Assembly: GCF_004310325.1 (NCBI RefSeq)
Contig: NZ_SIRT01000004.1
Coordinates: 124,001-188,000 of the forward strand
Length of the DNA stretch: 64,000 bases
Origin: Hyunsoonleella flava
Lineage (GTDB): Bacteria > Bacteroidota > Bacteroidia > Flavobacteriales > Flavobacteriaceae
Reading direction: 5' to 3'
In this document: positions 11,755 to 21,207 of the stretch, piece by piece
Position numbering within the stretch: position 1 is the first letter of the stretch
Layout: every line of letters starts with the position of its first letter
The notes under the pieces: generated by a model
What the model was told of the DNA's origin: nothing
Databases searched by the model: none
Seen by the model: only the letters and a program-made list of their open reading frames with translations
Position numbers and translations under genes: made by a program

Positions 11755-12663
11755 TTAATAATGGAATAGATGAAATACAGCCCCATTTTTATTAAATTCT
11801 AAAGTTGGAAAAGGTATTTTTATCATATTAAAAATGCTAAAAATTGACTTCAATAGTGCTGAATTAGTGCTTAGGTTTGACAAATTTACGTCTAAACTCA
11901 GATATAACTGCCGATATCTTGGAATAGTTGTTAACAATTGATTGTCAGTATCATTAACAGCTGTTAGCATACCCTCTCCACCGTAGCCCAAAGCTATATT
12001 TAGCCACTTAGGAATTTTACTTTGCTTAAAAAAAGAATGCAAATTAAAACTAAGCCAATACGTTTGTCCGTTGTAATCTTTTAAAATCTGTTCAACAAAT
12101 GATTTCCCAAGTTTATCGGGGCGTTGTGCTGCATATCTCGACTGGCTAAAACTGAACTTTACGTCAATTCGCTGCTCATTCCACAATAATTCTTGCGAAA
12201 TATAGAGCCCTGTTCCTAAGGCATTTGCACCCACATCTCCCCATGAAAAACCCCATTCGCTTGAATAGCCATCCAGCACTTCAACAGCAGTTAAAAATCC
12301 AAATCCAAGCGTAGCCCCATAAATGAGTTGGTCTTTTTTACTAACGCCACTCCAATTTAAAAGATTTGCACCTTGCTTACCCATTTGGTAGGCAGTAAAC
12401 ACATGCCCCAACTTATCCATTTGTAACCATTCGGAATTATCATTGATGGTACGAAGCTTTGAACGCTCAAAATCTGCGTACCATAATTCATTTAAACCAA
12501 TAAGCGCCACAGAAGATAAAGTGGCTTCAGAAATGATTACTGCATTTCTTCGCTTTGTATGTAGTGTATCACTTGGTGTTAAAAACTGTTCTAAAGATGA
12601 TTGTGAGAAGCTATTTAAGAAGCAAAACAGAAAAACAACAATATTAAATACCCAAGATTTCAC
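11755..12663 (-). CDS. DUF2279 (YfiM-like) exported protein
   Basis: A 302-residue protein with a signal peptide ending after SFSQ. The domain that follows has the family signature MDKLGHVFTAYQMG, an acidic pair in TAVEVLDGYSSEWGFSWGD and a GANALG motif. The C-terminal part is beta-rich. The function is unknown. Homologues are outer-membrane-associated lipoproteins or barrel-like proteins. The start is GTG at 12663, directly abutting the mltG stop (no gap), which supports co-translation with mltG. Confidence 0.78.
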   Translation of the reverse strand: MKSWVFNIVVFLFCFLNSFSQSSLEQFLTPSDTLHTKRRNAVIISEATLSSVALIGLNELWYADFERSKLRTINDNSEWLQMDKLGHVFTAYQMGKQGANLLNWSGVSKKDQLIYGATLGFGFLTAVEVLDGYSSEWGFSWGDVGANALGTGLYISQELLWNEQRIDVKFSFSQSRYAAQRPDKLGKSFVEQILKDYNGQTYWLSFNLHSFFKQSKIPKWLNIALGYGGEGMLTAVNDTDNQLLTTIPRYRQLYLSLDVNLSNLSTNSALLKSIFSIFNMIKIPFPTLEFNKNGAVFHLFHY

Positions 12664-13707
12664 TTATTTATTGATGCCTTGAGACGATAAATAGCGTTGA
12701 TATGCCCTAGCATTCACATTATGTTGTGACAATGTTTTAGCAAACTTGTGGTAACCAAAGTGTTTTGGATCTGCCGCAAAGTAAAGATAATTATGCTTTT
12801 CATAATTTAATACGGCATCAATAGCAGAAATGTCGGGCATTGCAATAAGCCCAGGAGGCAACCCTCTGTTTTTATAAGTATTATATGGCGACTCAATTTC
12901 CTTGTGAATATTTAAAACACGCTTAATCACGGTGTTTTTATATTTTGGCAATTTATAAGCTGCAAACTTTAAGGTAGGATCCGCTTGTAATGGCATACCA
13001 ATTCGAAGTCTATTCATATAAACACCAGCAATTCTAGGCTGCTCAGAACGTTCTTTAGACTCTTCATAAACGATAGACGCTAAGGCGATAACTTGATCTT
13101 CCGATAAGCCGATATCATGTGCTTTTGCTATTCTCTTATCATTCCAAAAACGCTTATACTCCTTCAACATACGGTCTCTAAAGACTTCTGCTGAAGTGTC
13201 CCAATACAGCTCATAGCTGTTAGGTAAATACATGCCTAATCCTGTTTCTGGCTTAAAACCGTTTTCACTTAAAAACCTGGTATCAGTCATTACTTTTATA
13301 AGTTCCAAACTATCCGCTTCAATTTGATTTGCAATGCGTCCTGCCAATTTCTCTAAGGAACTCTGATTGTTAAAAGATACTTTAACGGGAATGTTACCGC
13401 TTCTTATGGAATTGATAATATCGTTATTACTCATTCCTTTTTTTATGACGTATTTGCCTGATTTTATATTACTAACGTACTGTTTTTGTTCTGCCAGAAC
13501 ATCAAATTTATCAATATCTTGTAGTAAGGGTTCTAATTGCGCTCTTACATCATTATAATTATCTGTTGATTTCACATAGATGTAAGCCTCATCATTATTG
13601 AATTTCGTGTTTGGTGCTAGCATTGCACTGTAAACGTAATAAGCAAAAAATCCAGCTACTACTAATCCTATGAGGGCAATAGCCCAAAGTATCTTTTTAA
13701 TGTACAT
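12664..13707 (-). CDS. mltG: Endolytic transglycosylase MltG
   Basis: A 347-residue protein with one N-terminal membrane anchor (residues 8-30) and a YceG-like domain. The catalytic Glu lies in ASIVYEESKERSEQPRIAGVYMNRL, and the downstream PLQADPTLKFA and SPYNTYKNRGLPPGLIAMP motifs are characteristic. MltG cleaves nascent peptidoglycan strands in the periplasm. It is preceded by a GNAT gene and followed without a gap by the DUF2279 gene, forming a leftward dapF-GNAT-mltG-DUF2279 unit. Confidence 0.95.
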   Translation of the reverse strand: MYIKKILWAIALIGLVVAGFFAYYVYSAMLAPNTKFNNDEAYIYVKSTDNYNDVRAQLEPLLQDIDKFDVLAEQKQYVSNIKSGKYVIKKGMSNNDIINSIRSGNIPVKVSFNNQSSLEKLAGRIANQIEADSLELIKVMTDTRFLSENGFKPETGLGMYLPNSYELYWDTSAEVFRDRMLKEYKRFWNDKRIAKAHDIGLSEDQVIALASIVYEESKERSEQPRIAGVYMNRLRIGMPLQADPTLKFAAYKLPKYKNTVIKRVLNIHKEIESPYNTYKNRGLPPGLIAMPDISAIDAVLNYEKHNYLYFAADPKHFGYHKFAKTLSQHNVNARAYQRYLSSQGINK

Positions 13708-14232
13708 TTATTGATGTATGAGTTGTAATAAATATTCGTTTTCAAATTTACCGTTATTGAAATTCCAATCTGTTTTTAATCCTATCTTTTGAAAACCTAG
13801 TTTGGTAAATAGCTTGATGCTTGCAGTGTTATTTTCAGAAATATTACAATACAATTGATGTAAACCCAAATGTGTAAAACTATATTTTAAAAGTAACTGC
13901 AATGCCTCATTGCCAAAGCCTTTTTCTCTATCTCGAGTATCCTTTATTATAATGCCTACTCCTGCCCTTTTATTCTTAAAGTCAAAATCAAATAAGTCTA
14001 TTAGCCCTAAAGATTTTTTGGTTTTATCACAAATGACCAAGCGCAATTGCTTCACTTCAAAAATATCCTTATGGGCATTTTCTAAATATTGCTTAATAAC
14101 AAATCGTGAGAATGGTGTTTGGGTATTGCTTAAATGCCAAGTGTCTTCATTATTTTCTACTTCTAAAACAAACTCTAAATCTTCAGGCTCAAGCGCTCTA
14201 AGGTCAATATGTTCTCCTTTTAATGTGTTCAT
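13708..14232 (-). CDS. RimJ/RimL-type GNAT acetyltransferase
   Basis: A 174-residue acetyltransferase with the RimJ/RimL start (LRALEPEDLEFVLEVENN), the acetyl-CoA loop REKGFGNEALQLLL and the ENNTASIKLFTKLGFQKIG signature. The acceptor is not known. Its ATG overlaps the dapF stop in an ATGA arrangement, and its stop lies directly before the mltG start, so it is embedded in the dapF-mltG transcript. Confidence 0.88.
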   Translation of the reverse strand: MNTLKGEHIDLRALEPEDLEFVLEVENNEDTWHLSNTQTPFSRFVIKQYLENAHKDIFEVKQLRLVICDKTKKSLGLIDLFDFDFKNKRAGVGIIIKDTRDREKGFGNEALQLLLKYSFTHLGLHQLYCNISENNTASIKLFTKLGFQKIGLKTDWNFNNGKFENEYLLQLIHQ

Positions 14233-15002
14233 ATTTCGCCTTCAAATACAAAATTTGCTGATCCAATCAACCATACATTCTTATAAATACCATCTTCCAC
14301 ATCAAATGACACTTTTAATTCCCCGCCTTCAACCTTTAAATCTATCTCATGGCTTTTCGTTTCATTTAAGGCATGCATTGCGATTGCCACCGCAGTAGCA
14401 CCGGTGCCACATGACAAAGTTTCATCTTCAACACCACGCTCATAAGTTCTTAATCTAAATGCGTTATTAGATATTTTCTTGACGAAATTCACATTAGACC
14501 CTTCTTCGTTATAAGGTGCGCCATATCGTATTGCGGCACCTTTAGTTTTTATATCAAAATCTGATATGGCATCTTCAAATTGCACATGATGTGGCGATCC
14601 AGTGTCTAAAAACACGTGATTTTCTTTTTTATCAATCACAGGCACATCCTGCATTTGCAATCTGACAATATCTCCATCAATTTCGGCATGATGCAAACCA
14701 TCTATAGCCTCAAAAACTGCTTTGTTTGAAATAACACCCAACTGTTTTGCAAAGGCTACCAAGCACCTTCCCCCATTACCACACATGGTACTTTCGTTTC
14801 CATCGGCGTTATAGTACACCATTTTAAAATCATATTCATTATGATTCTCAAGAAGAATTAAACCATCGCCGCCTATGCCAAAACGTCTGTCACAAAGGTC
14901 TGCCACGAGTTTGGCATTATTTTTGTCGAAATTTTGTTGACGATTATCAATCATCACAAAATCGTTTCCTGTTCCTTGATATTTGTAAAATTTCTGCTTC
15001 AT
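14229..15002 (-). CDS. dapF: Diaminopimelate epimerase DapF
   Basis: A 257-residue enzyme that interconverts LL- and meso-diaminopimelate for lysine and peptidoglycan synthesis. The two catalytic Cys residues are visible in MCGNGGRC and LSCGTGATA, and the N-terminal YQGTGNDFVMID motif is conserved. It is a little shorter than gamma-proteobacterial DapF but complete. It is the first gene of the leftward unit that includes mltG. Confidence 0.96.
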   Translation of the reverse strand: MKQKFYKYQGTGNDFVMIDNRQQNFDKNNAKLVADLCDRRFGIGGDGLILLENHNEYDFKMVYYNADGNESTMCGNGGRCLVAFAKQLGVISNKAVFEAIDGLHHAEIDGDIVRLQMQDVPVIDKKENHVFLDTGSPHHVQFEDAISDFDIKTKGAAIRYGAPYNEEGSNVNFVKKISNNAFRLRTYERGVEDETLSCGTGATAVAIAMHALNETKSHEIDLKVEGGELKVSFDVEDGIYKNVWLIGSANFVFEGEI

Positions 15003-15128
15003 TTTGAAGTAGCAAAGATATAAATATTAAACCGGTTTTTAGATTGTTAAATCGTCGTTAAAGTTGAAAACACAGTTCAATAAATATTTAATTTTAATCG
15101 TTGAAGAATATATCTTAAACTGAAAATT

Positions 15129-16532
15129 ATGAAGAAGATTTTAACATTAGTTATGGTTTCAGCTCTTGGTGGTATATTAACATTAGGAGCATACAAATTA
15201 TTTATAGAAGAAGACAAAACGTTGGTAGTTGACGCTGTTGAGGCACAACCCACTTTGATTCCTACCAGTACAACAAACGCACTTTATAAACCTTATGAAA
15301 CTCCTGATTTTACTCAGGCTGCAGAAAATACTGTAAACGCGGTAGTTCATGTAAAAAATGTTACGTTAAGTAGAGGGCGTATGACTTTTGAGGATTTATT
15401 TAGGGGCAGAAGCCCCCAACGCGCACAGTTGGGAACAGGTTCTGGAGTTATTATTACACCAGATGGCTATATCATTACCAACAATCATGTAGTAGATAAG
15501 TCTCAAGAACTTTCGGTAACGTTGAACAACAACAAAACTTACGAAGCTGAAATTGTGGGCACCGATCCCAAAACGGATATTGCACTTTTAAAAATTGAAG
15601 CAGATGAAGAACTACCTGTAGTTACTTTTGGAGACTCTGATGATGCCAAAATTGGGGAATGGGTTTTAGCAGTTGGTAATCCGTTCAATCTGACCTCAAC
15701 GGTAACTGCAGGAATAATTAGCGCTAAGGCAAGAGATTTGTCTGGTAATGCTTCTCAAGCTTTTATACAAACAGATGCTGCTGTAAATCCGGGTAATTCA
15801 GGTGGCGCACTTGTTAATACCAATGGAGAACTTATAGGCATTAATACCGCTATTACATCACAAACTGGATCTTATGTTGGTTACTCTTTTGCCGTCCCAA
15901 GTAATATTGCTAGAAAAGTTGTTAATGACATTATGGAGTATGGTAATGTTCAGAATGGCATTCTTGGGGTTATGGGTACTGCCTTAAACAGTGCGAGAGC
16001 AGAAGACATAGAGATAAACGATACACAGGGATTCTATGTTAGTAGTGTTGAAGAAGATTCTGGAGCTGAAAAAGCAGGCTTAAGAAAAGGAGATATCATT
16101 AAAAAGATTGACAACATCAAAATCTTAAAATTCTCCGATTTAAAGGGACATTTAAGTACAAAAAGTCCTGATGATGTGGTTGATGTTACTTTTTCAAGAG
16201 ACGGGCAACTAGAAACAGTGCCTGTGAGATTAATTAGAAATCAAACCTCTGTTTTACCGTACGTTGGTCAAATAAAAAATGTAAAACCTAAAGAATTAAA
16301 GAAATACAAGGCCAAAAACGGTGTGAAAATTTCTCTACTTGATGAAAATTATGCTGAATATTGGAACAAAAATGGCATCAAACAAGGTGCCATAATAACT
16401 GCTGTCAACGATATAAAAGTAAACAACGTGGATGATGTTCAGAATATAATTAGAAACATGTCTAAATATGATTCATTTAGAATTGAATTAATTAATGAAG
16501 ATGGCGAAACAGAACGTTATAACTTCAAATAA
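15129..16532 (+). CDS. Do/HtrA-family periplasmic serine protease
   Basis: A 467-residue protein with an N-terminal signal anchor. The trypsin-like domain shows the full triad: His in TNNHVVD, Asp in TDIALLK and Ser in NPGNSGGAL. Two PDZ domains follow, the first carrying GILGVMG and the EEDSGAEKAGLRKGD loop, the second near residues 385-467. This is the DegP/DegQ layout used for envelope protein quality control. A strong terminator lies 24 bases after the stop. Confidence 0.95.
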   Translation: MKKILTLVMVSALGGILTLGAYKLFIEEDKTLVVDAVEAQPTLIPTSTTNALYKPYETPDFTQAAENTVNAVVHVKNVTLSRGRMTFEDLFRGRSPQRAQLGTGSGVIITPDGYIITNNHVVDKSQELSVTLNNNKTYEAEIVGTDPKTDIALLKIEADEELPVVTFGDSDDAKIGEWVLAVGNPFNLTSTVTAGIISAKARDLSGNASQAFIQTDAAVNPGNSGGALVNTNGELIGINTAITSQTGSYVGYSFAVPSNIARKVVNDIMEYGNVQNGILGVMGTALNSARAEDIEINDTQGFYVSSVEEDSGAEKAGLRKGDIIKKIDNIKILKFSDLKGHLSTKSPDDVVDVTFSRDGQLETVPVRLIRNQTSVLPYVGQIKNVKPKELKKYKAKNGVKISLLDENYAEYWNKNGIKQGAIITAVNDIKVNNVDDVQNIIRNMSKYDSFRIELINEDGETERYNFK

Positions 16533-16555
16533 AAATAATTTTTTGTTACAAAAAG

Positions 16556-16583
16556 AAAGTCCTCAAAAATGAGGACTTTTTTT
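16556..16583 (+). terminator. Rho-independent terminator after the HtrA gene
   Basis: A 10-base perfect stem (AAAGTCCTCA paired with TGAGGACTTT) around an AAAA loop, followed by a run of T. It closes the htrA transcript. Confidence 0.9.
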
Positions 16584-16636
16584 ATGAGTTACACGCAACC
16601 TTTTTTAAATCTGGCATCTTATAATAAAACTATGAG

Positions 16637-17158
16637 ATGACCACCTTAAAACACAAACCACTACTGTATTTATTATTTACTTTATTGCTGTCCTCCTGTA
16701 TCTATTTTGGAGGTTCAGATGACGATGATCCTCTAATTGATGTTACTTCCAACAGGTATGACCCTGTAATCTTAAAACGTGAAAGTTTCAACACTTCCAT
16801 TGAACTGATGCCGCCTCAAAACCAGGGAATTATGGGGAAAATTTATATAAAAGACAACTACCTTTTTATAAATGAACCCAACAAAGGATTTCATATTTAT
16901 GACAATTCTAATCCTGAAAACCCAATTAAGCTGAAATTTCTTAAAGTTCTTGGGTCTACTGATGTATCCATTAAGCAAGATATTCTTTATGTGAATAATG
17001 CCGTAGATATCATTGCATTATCATTCAGTAATGATTTTAATGAAGTGACCGTTTCAAAACGTATAGAAAACGTATTTCCTGAAATGATTTCTCCTGATGG
17101 CTATCGTGCAAACATAGCCTCGGATGAAGTTGTTATAGATTGGACACTAAAAAACTAA
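16637..17158 (+). CDS. Lipoprotein with LVIVD-like repeats
   Basis: A 173-residue protein with a lipoprotein signal ending at Cys21 (LLLSSC), an acidic GGSDDDDP linker, and a beta-rich region with a FHIYDNSNPENPIKLKFLKV pattern. This resembles the LVIVD repeats that form short propeller blades. It is too short to make a full propeller. The next gene encodes a second, longer lipoprotein with the same repeat type, so the two probably act as a pair. Function unknown. An overlapping ATG at 16632 is out of frame. Confidence 0.65.
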   Translation: MTTLKHKPLLYLLFTLLLSSCIYFGGSDDDDPLIDVTSNRYDPVILKRESFNTSIELMPPQNQGIMGKIYIKDNYLFINEPNKGFHIYDNSNPENPIKLKFLKVLGSTDVSIKQDILYVNNAVDIIALSFSNDFNEVTVSKRIENVFPEMISPDGYRANIASDEVVIDWTLKN

Positions 17159-17165
17159 AACCACC

Positions 17166-17900
17166 ATGAAAAAATTAATATACATACTATTTGTCTTCGC
17201 TTTATTAGCTTGCGAAAATGATTCCAACAGCTCCAATGAAGCCGTTTCTGATGTAGGTCAAGGTGGTTCATTAGCAACATTCACCATACTTAACGATTAT
17301 TTATATACGGTTGACAACAGATCGTTAAACGTATTTAATATAAGTACAAAAACAAACCCTGTTTTAGTTAACCGAGTACCTATTGGCTTTAATATTGAAA
17401 CCTTGGTAAGCTATAAGGACTTTTTGTATATAGGCTCTAGAAACGGAATGTTTATTTACGAAACCTCTAACCCAGAGAGCCCAAAACAATTAAGTGCCGT
17501 ACAGCACTTTACAGCTTGCGACCCTGTAATTGCAAATGACACCCATGCTTTTGTTACTTTAGACACAAGTGCTGGCTGTGGCAATACTATTAGTGCTTTG
17601 CAGATATACGATGTGAAGGATGTGACCAAACCTGTTTTAATTTCTCAACGTAACCTTATAGCACCAAAAGGCTTGGGGCTTTATGGCAGTTATCTTTTTG
17701 TATGTGATGATGAAGTGAAGGTATTTGATATTTCCGATCCAGAAAATTCGAAACTAGCCCACAGCATTGATATTAGTGCTTTTGATGTTATTATACAAAA
17801 CAACCATCTTATTGCGGTTGGAGATAATCAACTAAATCAATATGCATTGGATACAAACGACATAAAAAACACGCCTTTGTTGAGTAATATTAGCATATAG
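17166..17900 (+). CDS. Lipoprotein with LVIVD repeats (partial propeller)
   Basis: A 244-residue lipoprotein. The signal peptide ends at Cys16 (LLAC), a Ser/Asn-rich linker follows, and then at least four repeats of the LNVFNIS-, MFIYETSNPESPK-, LQIYDVKDVTKP- and VKVFDISDPENSK-type occur, each a likely blade. Repeats of this kind form cell-surface propellers whose ligands are mostly unknown. It lies 7 bases after the related shorter lipoprotein gene and ends before a terminator. Confidence 0.75.
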   Translation: MKKLIYILFVFALLACENDSNSSNEAVSDVGQGGSLATFTILNDYLYTVDNRSLNVFNISTKTNPVLVNRVPIGFNIETLVSYKDFLYIGSRNGMFIYETSNPESPKQLSAVQHFTACDPVIANDTHAFVTLDTSAGCGNTISALQIYDVKDVTKPVLISQRNLIAPKGLGLYGSYLFVCDDEVKVFDISDPENSKLAHSIDISAFDVIIQNNHLIAVGDNQLNQYALDTNDIKNTPLLSNISI

Positions 17901-17930
17901 ACATCCATTTTAAAACATAATATAATAGAA

Positions 17931-17963
17931 AAATAACCCTGAAATCGAAAGGGTTATTTTTTT
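17931..17963 (+). terminator. Rho-independent terminator after the LVIVD lipoprotein pair
   Basis: Stem AAATAACCCT paired with AGGGTTATTT around a 9-base loop, followed by a T run. Confidence 0.88.
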
Positions 17964-17997
17964 GTTAAAATAGCTTACGAAAACGTTTGAAATATGA

Positions 17998-18005
17998 TAC
18001 TTTTG
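17998..18005 (+). promoter_or_regulatory. -7 promoter element of the GAPDH gene
   Basis: TACTTTTG is a perfect match to the Bacteroidota -7 consensus TAnnTTTG and lies 30 bases before the ATG at 18035. At the expected -33 position the sequence is TTA and not TTG. Its position excludes the earlier ATG at 17987 as the start of GAPDH, since that ATG would lie upstream of the transcription start. Confidence 0.6.
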
Positions 18006-18034
18006 CAAAATCAAAACCCACTAAACTCAAAAAA

Positions 18035-19483
18035 ATGTCTACAGATGCAACTTATGAAAAAGAGTTAGCGTTTCAAGCAGATCGACGAAGAGCGACTGTT
18101 GAATTTATCAAAGCCGTTAATGATCTTTGGTATGATAACTCCATCGAGTTAATTCTCTTTAAAAATCAATTAATTGACAAAAATGTCAGCGAGATTTTAA
18201 ACCTGCACGAATATGCTGGTAAGTTTGTTCAAAAACCAATTTCCATTTTTGATTCTGTTGAAATCGCCAAAGCCATCAAAAAGCTAAATATCCCACCTGC
18301 AAAACTAGATATCGGGAAATTGACCTACGAATTTCATTTGGAGGAAAACAAATTTGATGACGCCATTCACTTTGTGGCCAACAAAATTAAAGATGCCGGA
18401 AATGGTAATACTATAGAACCAAAAGACGTTATCCTTTATGGCTTCGGTAGAATTGGAAGATTGGTGGCGCGCGAACTTATGGCAAAAACAGGTAAAGGTA
18501 GCCAGTTACGACTAAGGGCGATTGTAACAAGAGGTTCGGTTTCCAAGGAAGTTCTCGAAAAAAGAGCATCTTTATTAAACAACGATTCCATTCATGGGGA
18601 GTTTTCAGGAACAGTATCCGTTAATGAAAAAGATAATGCCCTTATTGTTAATGGTACAACCGTTAAAATGATTTCGGCCGATGCTCCAGAAAAAATTGAT
18701 TATACAAAGTACGGTATTAACAACGCACTAGTTATTGACAATACAGGAGCGTTTAGGGACAAAGCAGCGTTGTCAAGGCATTTAAAAGCAAAAGGTGTTA
18801 AAAAAGTACTACTGACCGCACCAGGAAAGGAAGTACCAAATATAGTACATGGCGTCAATCATAAAGATTATAGCCCGGATAAGTTAAATATATTTTCAGC
18901 GGCATCGTGTACCACAAATGCCATTACACCAATTTTAAAGGCAATTGAAGATTCTTACGGTGTAAAAAGCGGACATTTAGAGACCATTCATGCCTATACG
19001 AACGACCAAAACTTGGTAGATAACTTTCACAAAAAATACCGTCGCGGTCGTGCAGCAGCATTAAATATGGTAATCACTGAAACTGGTGCTGGAAAAGCAG
19101 TAGCAAAAGCTTTACCTAGTCTAGAAGGTAAATTATCCTCAAATGCCATTCGAGTGCCTGTACCGAACGGTTCATTAGCTATTTTAAACTTAGAATTGGA
19201 TAGAAAGACATCCTTAAATGGCATAAATGCAACTATTAAAAAATATGCGCTTGAAGGCGATTTAGTAGAGCAGATAAAATACGAATTGAGCGATGAGTTA
19301 GTATCCAGCGATATCGTAGGCTGCTCCGCACCAGCAATTTATGATAGTAAAGCAACCATCGTACGTTCTGATGGAAAAAACGTTATACTTTACATTTGGT
19401 ATGATAACGAATATGGGTACAGCCATCAAGTAATTAGGTTGGCAAAATACATCTCAAAAGTAAGACGCTACACGTACTATTAA
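18035..19483 (+). CDS. gap: Glyceraldehyde-3-phosphate dehydrogenase, long N-terminal form
   Basis: A 482-residue GAPDH. Residues 1-125 are a helical N-terminal extension found in a GAPDH class common in Bacteroidota. The Rossmann domain follows with GFGRIGRL, and the catalytic Cys is in SAASCTTNAITPI. The catalytic His lies in the region after HAYTNDQN. It interconverts glyceraldehyde-3-phosphate and 1,3-bisphosphoglycerate. The start at 18035 follows from the promoter element upstream. Whether it works in glycolysis or gluconeogenesis cannot be read from the sequence. Confidence 0.95.
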   Translation: MSTDATYEKELAFQADRRRATVEFIKAVNDLWYDNSIELILFKNQLIDKNVSEILNLHEYAGKFVQKPISIFDSVEIAKAIKKLNIPPAKLDIGKLTYEFHLEENKFDDAIHFVANKIKDAGNGNTIEPKDVILYGFGRIGRLVARELMAKTGKGSQLRLRAIVTRGSVSKEVLEKRASLLNNDSIHGEFSGTVSVNEKDNALIVNGTTVKMISADAPEKIDYTKYGINNALVIDNTGAFRDKAALSRHLKAKGVKKVLLTAPGKEVPNIVHGVNHKDYSPDKLNIFSAASCTTNAITPILKAIEDSYGVKSGHLETIHAYTNDQNLVDNFHKKYRRGRAAALNMVITETGAGKAVAKALPSLEGKLSSNAIRVPVPNGSLAILNLELDRKTSLNGINATIKKYALEGDLVEQIKYELSDELVSSDIVGCSAPAIYDSKATIVRSDGKNVILYIWYDNEYGYSHQVIRLAKYISKVRRYTYY

Positions 19484-19521
19484 AAACATCTAAATTCTCT
19501 CAATAATCGTAAATGTATCAT

Positions 19522-19547
19522 AATAGCCTCAATTTTTTGGGGCTATT
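19522..19547 (+). terminator. Probable terminator hairpin after GAPDH
   Basis: AATAGCC pairs with GGCTATT across a T-rich loop, 39 bases after the GAPDH stop. The 3' T tract is short, so the call is moderate. Confidence 0.45.
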
Positions 19548-19621
19548 TGGTAATATAATTATGTTTTTAAACTTTATTTTATATTTTCGCATCAACAGTT
19601 AACCTATTTAAACACAACCAA

Positions 19622-20242
19622 ATGAATTCCTCAAAATACCTTATTACCCTCGTATTTTCATTTATTTTTAGTTTATCATTCTCTCAAACCACGCAACAAC
19701 CAGAAACACTTTCTCTTAATAGTGGCACTATCGACAGCCAATTTGAATACATTTTTAGAAAATCTGGAAATTTTAAAGGTACCAATGGCCAACCTTATGA
19801 AGCCGTAAAAACTGCATGGTTATTGAAATTAAGAAATCATGTAAGAGATTCGTTAAATGAAATTCGAAAAGACTTAAATGAAACACAAACCGTTGTAAAA
19901 ACTCAGGCCAATGAGATTACGGAATTAAAAAGTAATCTTTCTAAAACGCAAGCCGATTTAGATAAAACCAATACAGAAAAAAACAGCATGTCGCTATTTG
20001 GTATGCAAATGAGCAAAACTGGATATAATACCCTGTTATGGAGTATCATTGCAGGTTTACTCGCTTTATTGTTGTTATTTATTTACAAGTTTAAAAACAG
20101 TAATGCCATCACAAGACAAGCTAAACAAAGCCTTTCAGAAATTGAGGAAGAATTTGATGAGCACAGAAAAACCGCGCTAGAACGCGAGCAAAAAGTGAGA
20201 AGACAATTGCAAGACGAAATTAATAAGCAGAAAAAAGCATAA
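19622..20242 (+). CDS. Exported coiled-coil membrane protein of unknown function
   Basis: A 206-residue protein with a cleavable signal peptide ending at SFSQ, a conserved SGTIDSQFEYIFRKSGNFKG region, a coiled coil (about residues 75-120, rich in Lys, Glu and Thr), one membrane helix (about 134-155) and a charged cytoplasmic helical tail. I recognise the layout as common in Flavobacteriaceae. Homologues are sometimes labelled tRNA (guanine-N1)-methyltransferase, a label the sequence does not support. Function unknown. Confidence 0.7.
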   Translation: MNSSKYLITLVFSFIFSLSFSQTTQQPETLSLNSGTIDSQFEYIFRKSGNFKGTNGQPYEAVKTAWLLKLRNHVRDSLNEIRKDLNETQTVVKTQANEITELKSNLSKTQADLDKTNTEKNSMSLFGMQMSKTGYNTLLWSIIAGLLALLLLFIYKFKNSNAITRQAKQSLSEIEEEFDEHRKTALEREQKVRRQLQDEINKQKKA

Positions 20243-20258
20243 GCTTAATGTTATAAAT

Positions 20259-20297
20259 AAAAAGGCGCAATAATCAGATTGATTATTGCGCCTTTTT
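20259..20297. terminator. Bidirectional terminator between convergent genes
   Basis: A 17-base perfect stem (AAAAAGGCGCAATAATC and its complement) with a 5-base loop and A/T runs on both sides, placed between the coiled-coil gene and the aldolase gene. It should terminate from both directions. Confidence 0.92.
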
Positions 20298-20319
20298 ATT
20301 TATACTTAAAACCTATCTT

Positions 20320-20973
20320 CTAGTTTCCTTTCTTGTAATCAGCTAAAAATTTAGCTAAACCAATATCAGTCAAAGGGTGCTTTAATAAACCTTCAATAGA
20401 ACTTAGAGGTCCAGTCATCACATCCGATCCTATTTTCGCACAATCAATAACATGCATGGTATGACGCACTGAAGCTGATAAAATTTGAGTTTCAAAACCA
20501 TAATTATCATAGATATGGCGGATCTCAGAAATCAAGTTCAATCCATCCGTAGAAATATCATCCAAACGCCCTAAAAAAGGAGATACGTAAGTAGCTCCAG
20601 CTTTAGCAGCTAATAGTGCTTGTCCTGCAGAAAACACCAAAGTTACATTTGTTTTTATACCCTTACCAGAAAAATATTTACAAGCCTTTACGCCATCCTT
20701 AATCATAGGTAGCTTTACTACAATTTGTTCGTGCAGTTCAGCTAAAGCCTCCCCTTCTTTTATCATGCCATCCACGTCAGTAGAGATTACCTCTGCACTT
20801 ACATCACCATCCACAATATTACAAATATCAACATAGTGCTTCATAATATTATCATGTCCCGTAATACCTTCTTTGGCCATCAAAGATGGGTTTGTAGTCA
20901 CACCATCTAAAACCCCCATATCTTGGGCTTCTCTTATCTGGTCTAAATTTGCTGTGTCAATAAAAAATTTCAT
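20320..20973 (-). CDS. fsa: Fructose-6-phosphate aldolase / transaldolase-like (FSA family)
   Basis: A 217-residue short transaldolase-fold enzyme. [16 protein letters not shown] at the N-terminus, the [13 protein letters not shown] motif and the Schiff-base Lys in NVTLVFS-preceding KGIKTNVT are the family features. FSA-type enzymes split fructose-6-phosphate, while many close homologues are true transaldolases; the sequence alone does not decide. A structured dispersed repeat lies 46 bases upstream of its start. Confidence 0.92.
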   Translation of the reverse strand: MKFFIDTANLDQIREAQDMGVLDGVTTNPSLMAKEGITGHDNIMKHYVDICNIVDGDVSAEVISTDVDGMIKEGEALAELHEQIVVKLPMIKDGVKACKYFSGKGIKTNVTLVFSAGQALLAAKAGATYVSPFLGRLDDISTDGLNLISEIRHIYDNYGFETQILSASVRHTMHVIDCAKIGSDVMTGPLSSIEGLLKHPLTDIGLAKFLADYKKGN

Positions 20974-21018
20974 TATTTCAGTTATATAGTTTTTAATTTA
21001 TCTTATTGCAATACTTTT

Positions 21019-21103
21019 TGCGTTACCCACAAGGGGTCGGGCTTTCGGCAGTCGCTCCCTCCTACGTCGGGGAGCTTCAACAAATGCCTCAATCCCTAAC
21101 GCA
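21019..21103 (+). repeat. Structured dispersed repeat, copy A
   Basis: An 85-base element bounded by the inverted ends TGCGTTA and TAACGCA. It contains GGGTCGGGCTTTC, an internal hairpin (GCTCCC paired with GGGAGC at 21054-21059 and 21070-21075) and CAATCCCT near the right end. The same order of blocks recurs at 55873-55966. It occupies most of the 234-base gap upstream of the aldolase gene. The rest of that gap shows nothing recognisable. Confidence 0.75.
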
Positions 21104-21207
21104 GCGAATTTACAACATTATGAGTTTTACTTAATTACCTTTTGGTAAAATCTATCAACAAGTTGCTAAAAGTTTTCGGAGATAAATTTTTCAGTAAAAA
21201 AATCAGT

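Noticed and set aside
16637-17158. Frameshift splitting one LVIVD gene into two
   Set aside because: The downstream gene has its own complete lipoprotein signal peptide, so two separate genes are more likely.
17987-18034. Earlier ATG for GAPDH
   Set aside because: It lies upstream of a perfect -7 element at 17998-18005, so it would not be in the transcript. The ATG at 18035 fits the promoter.
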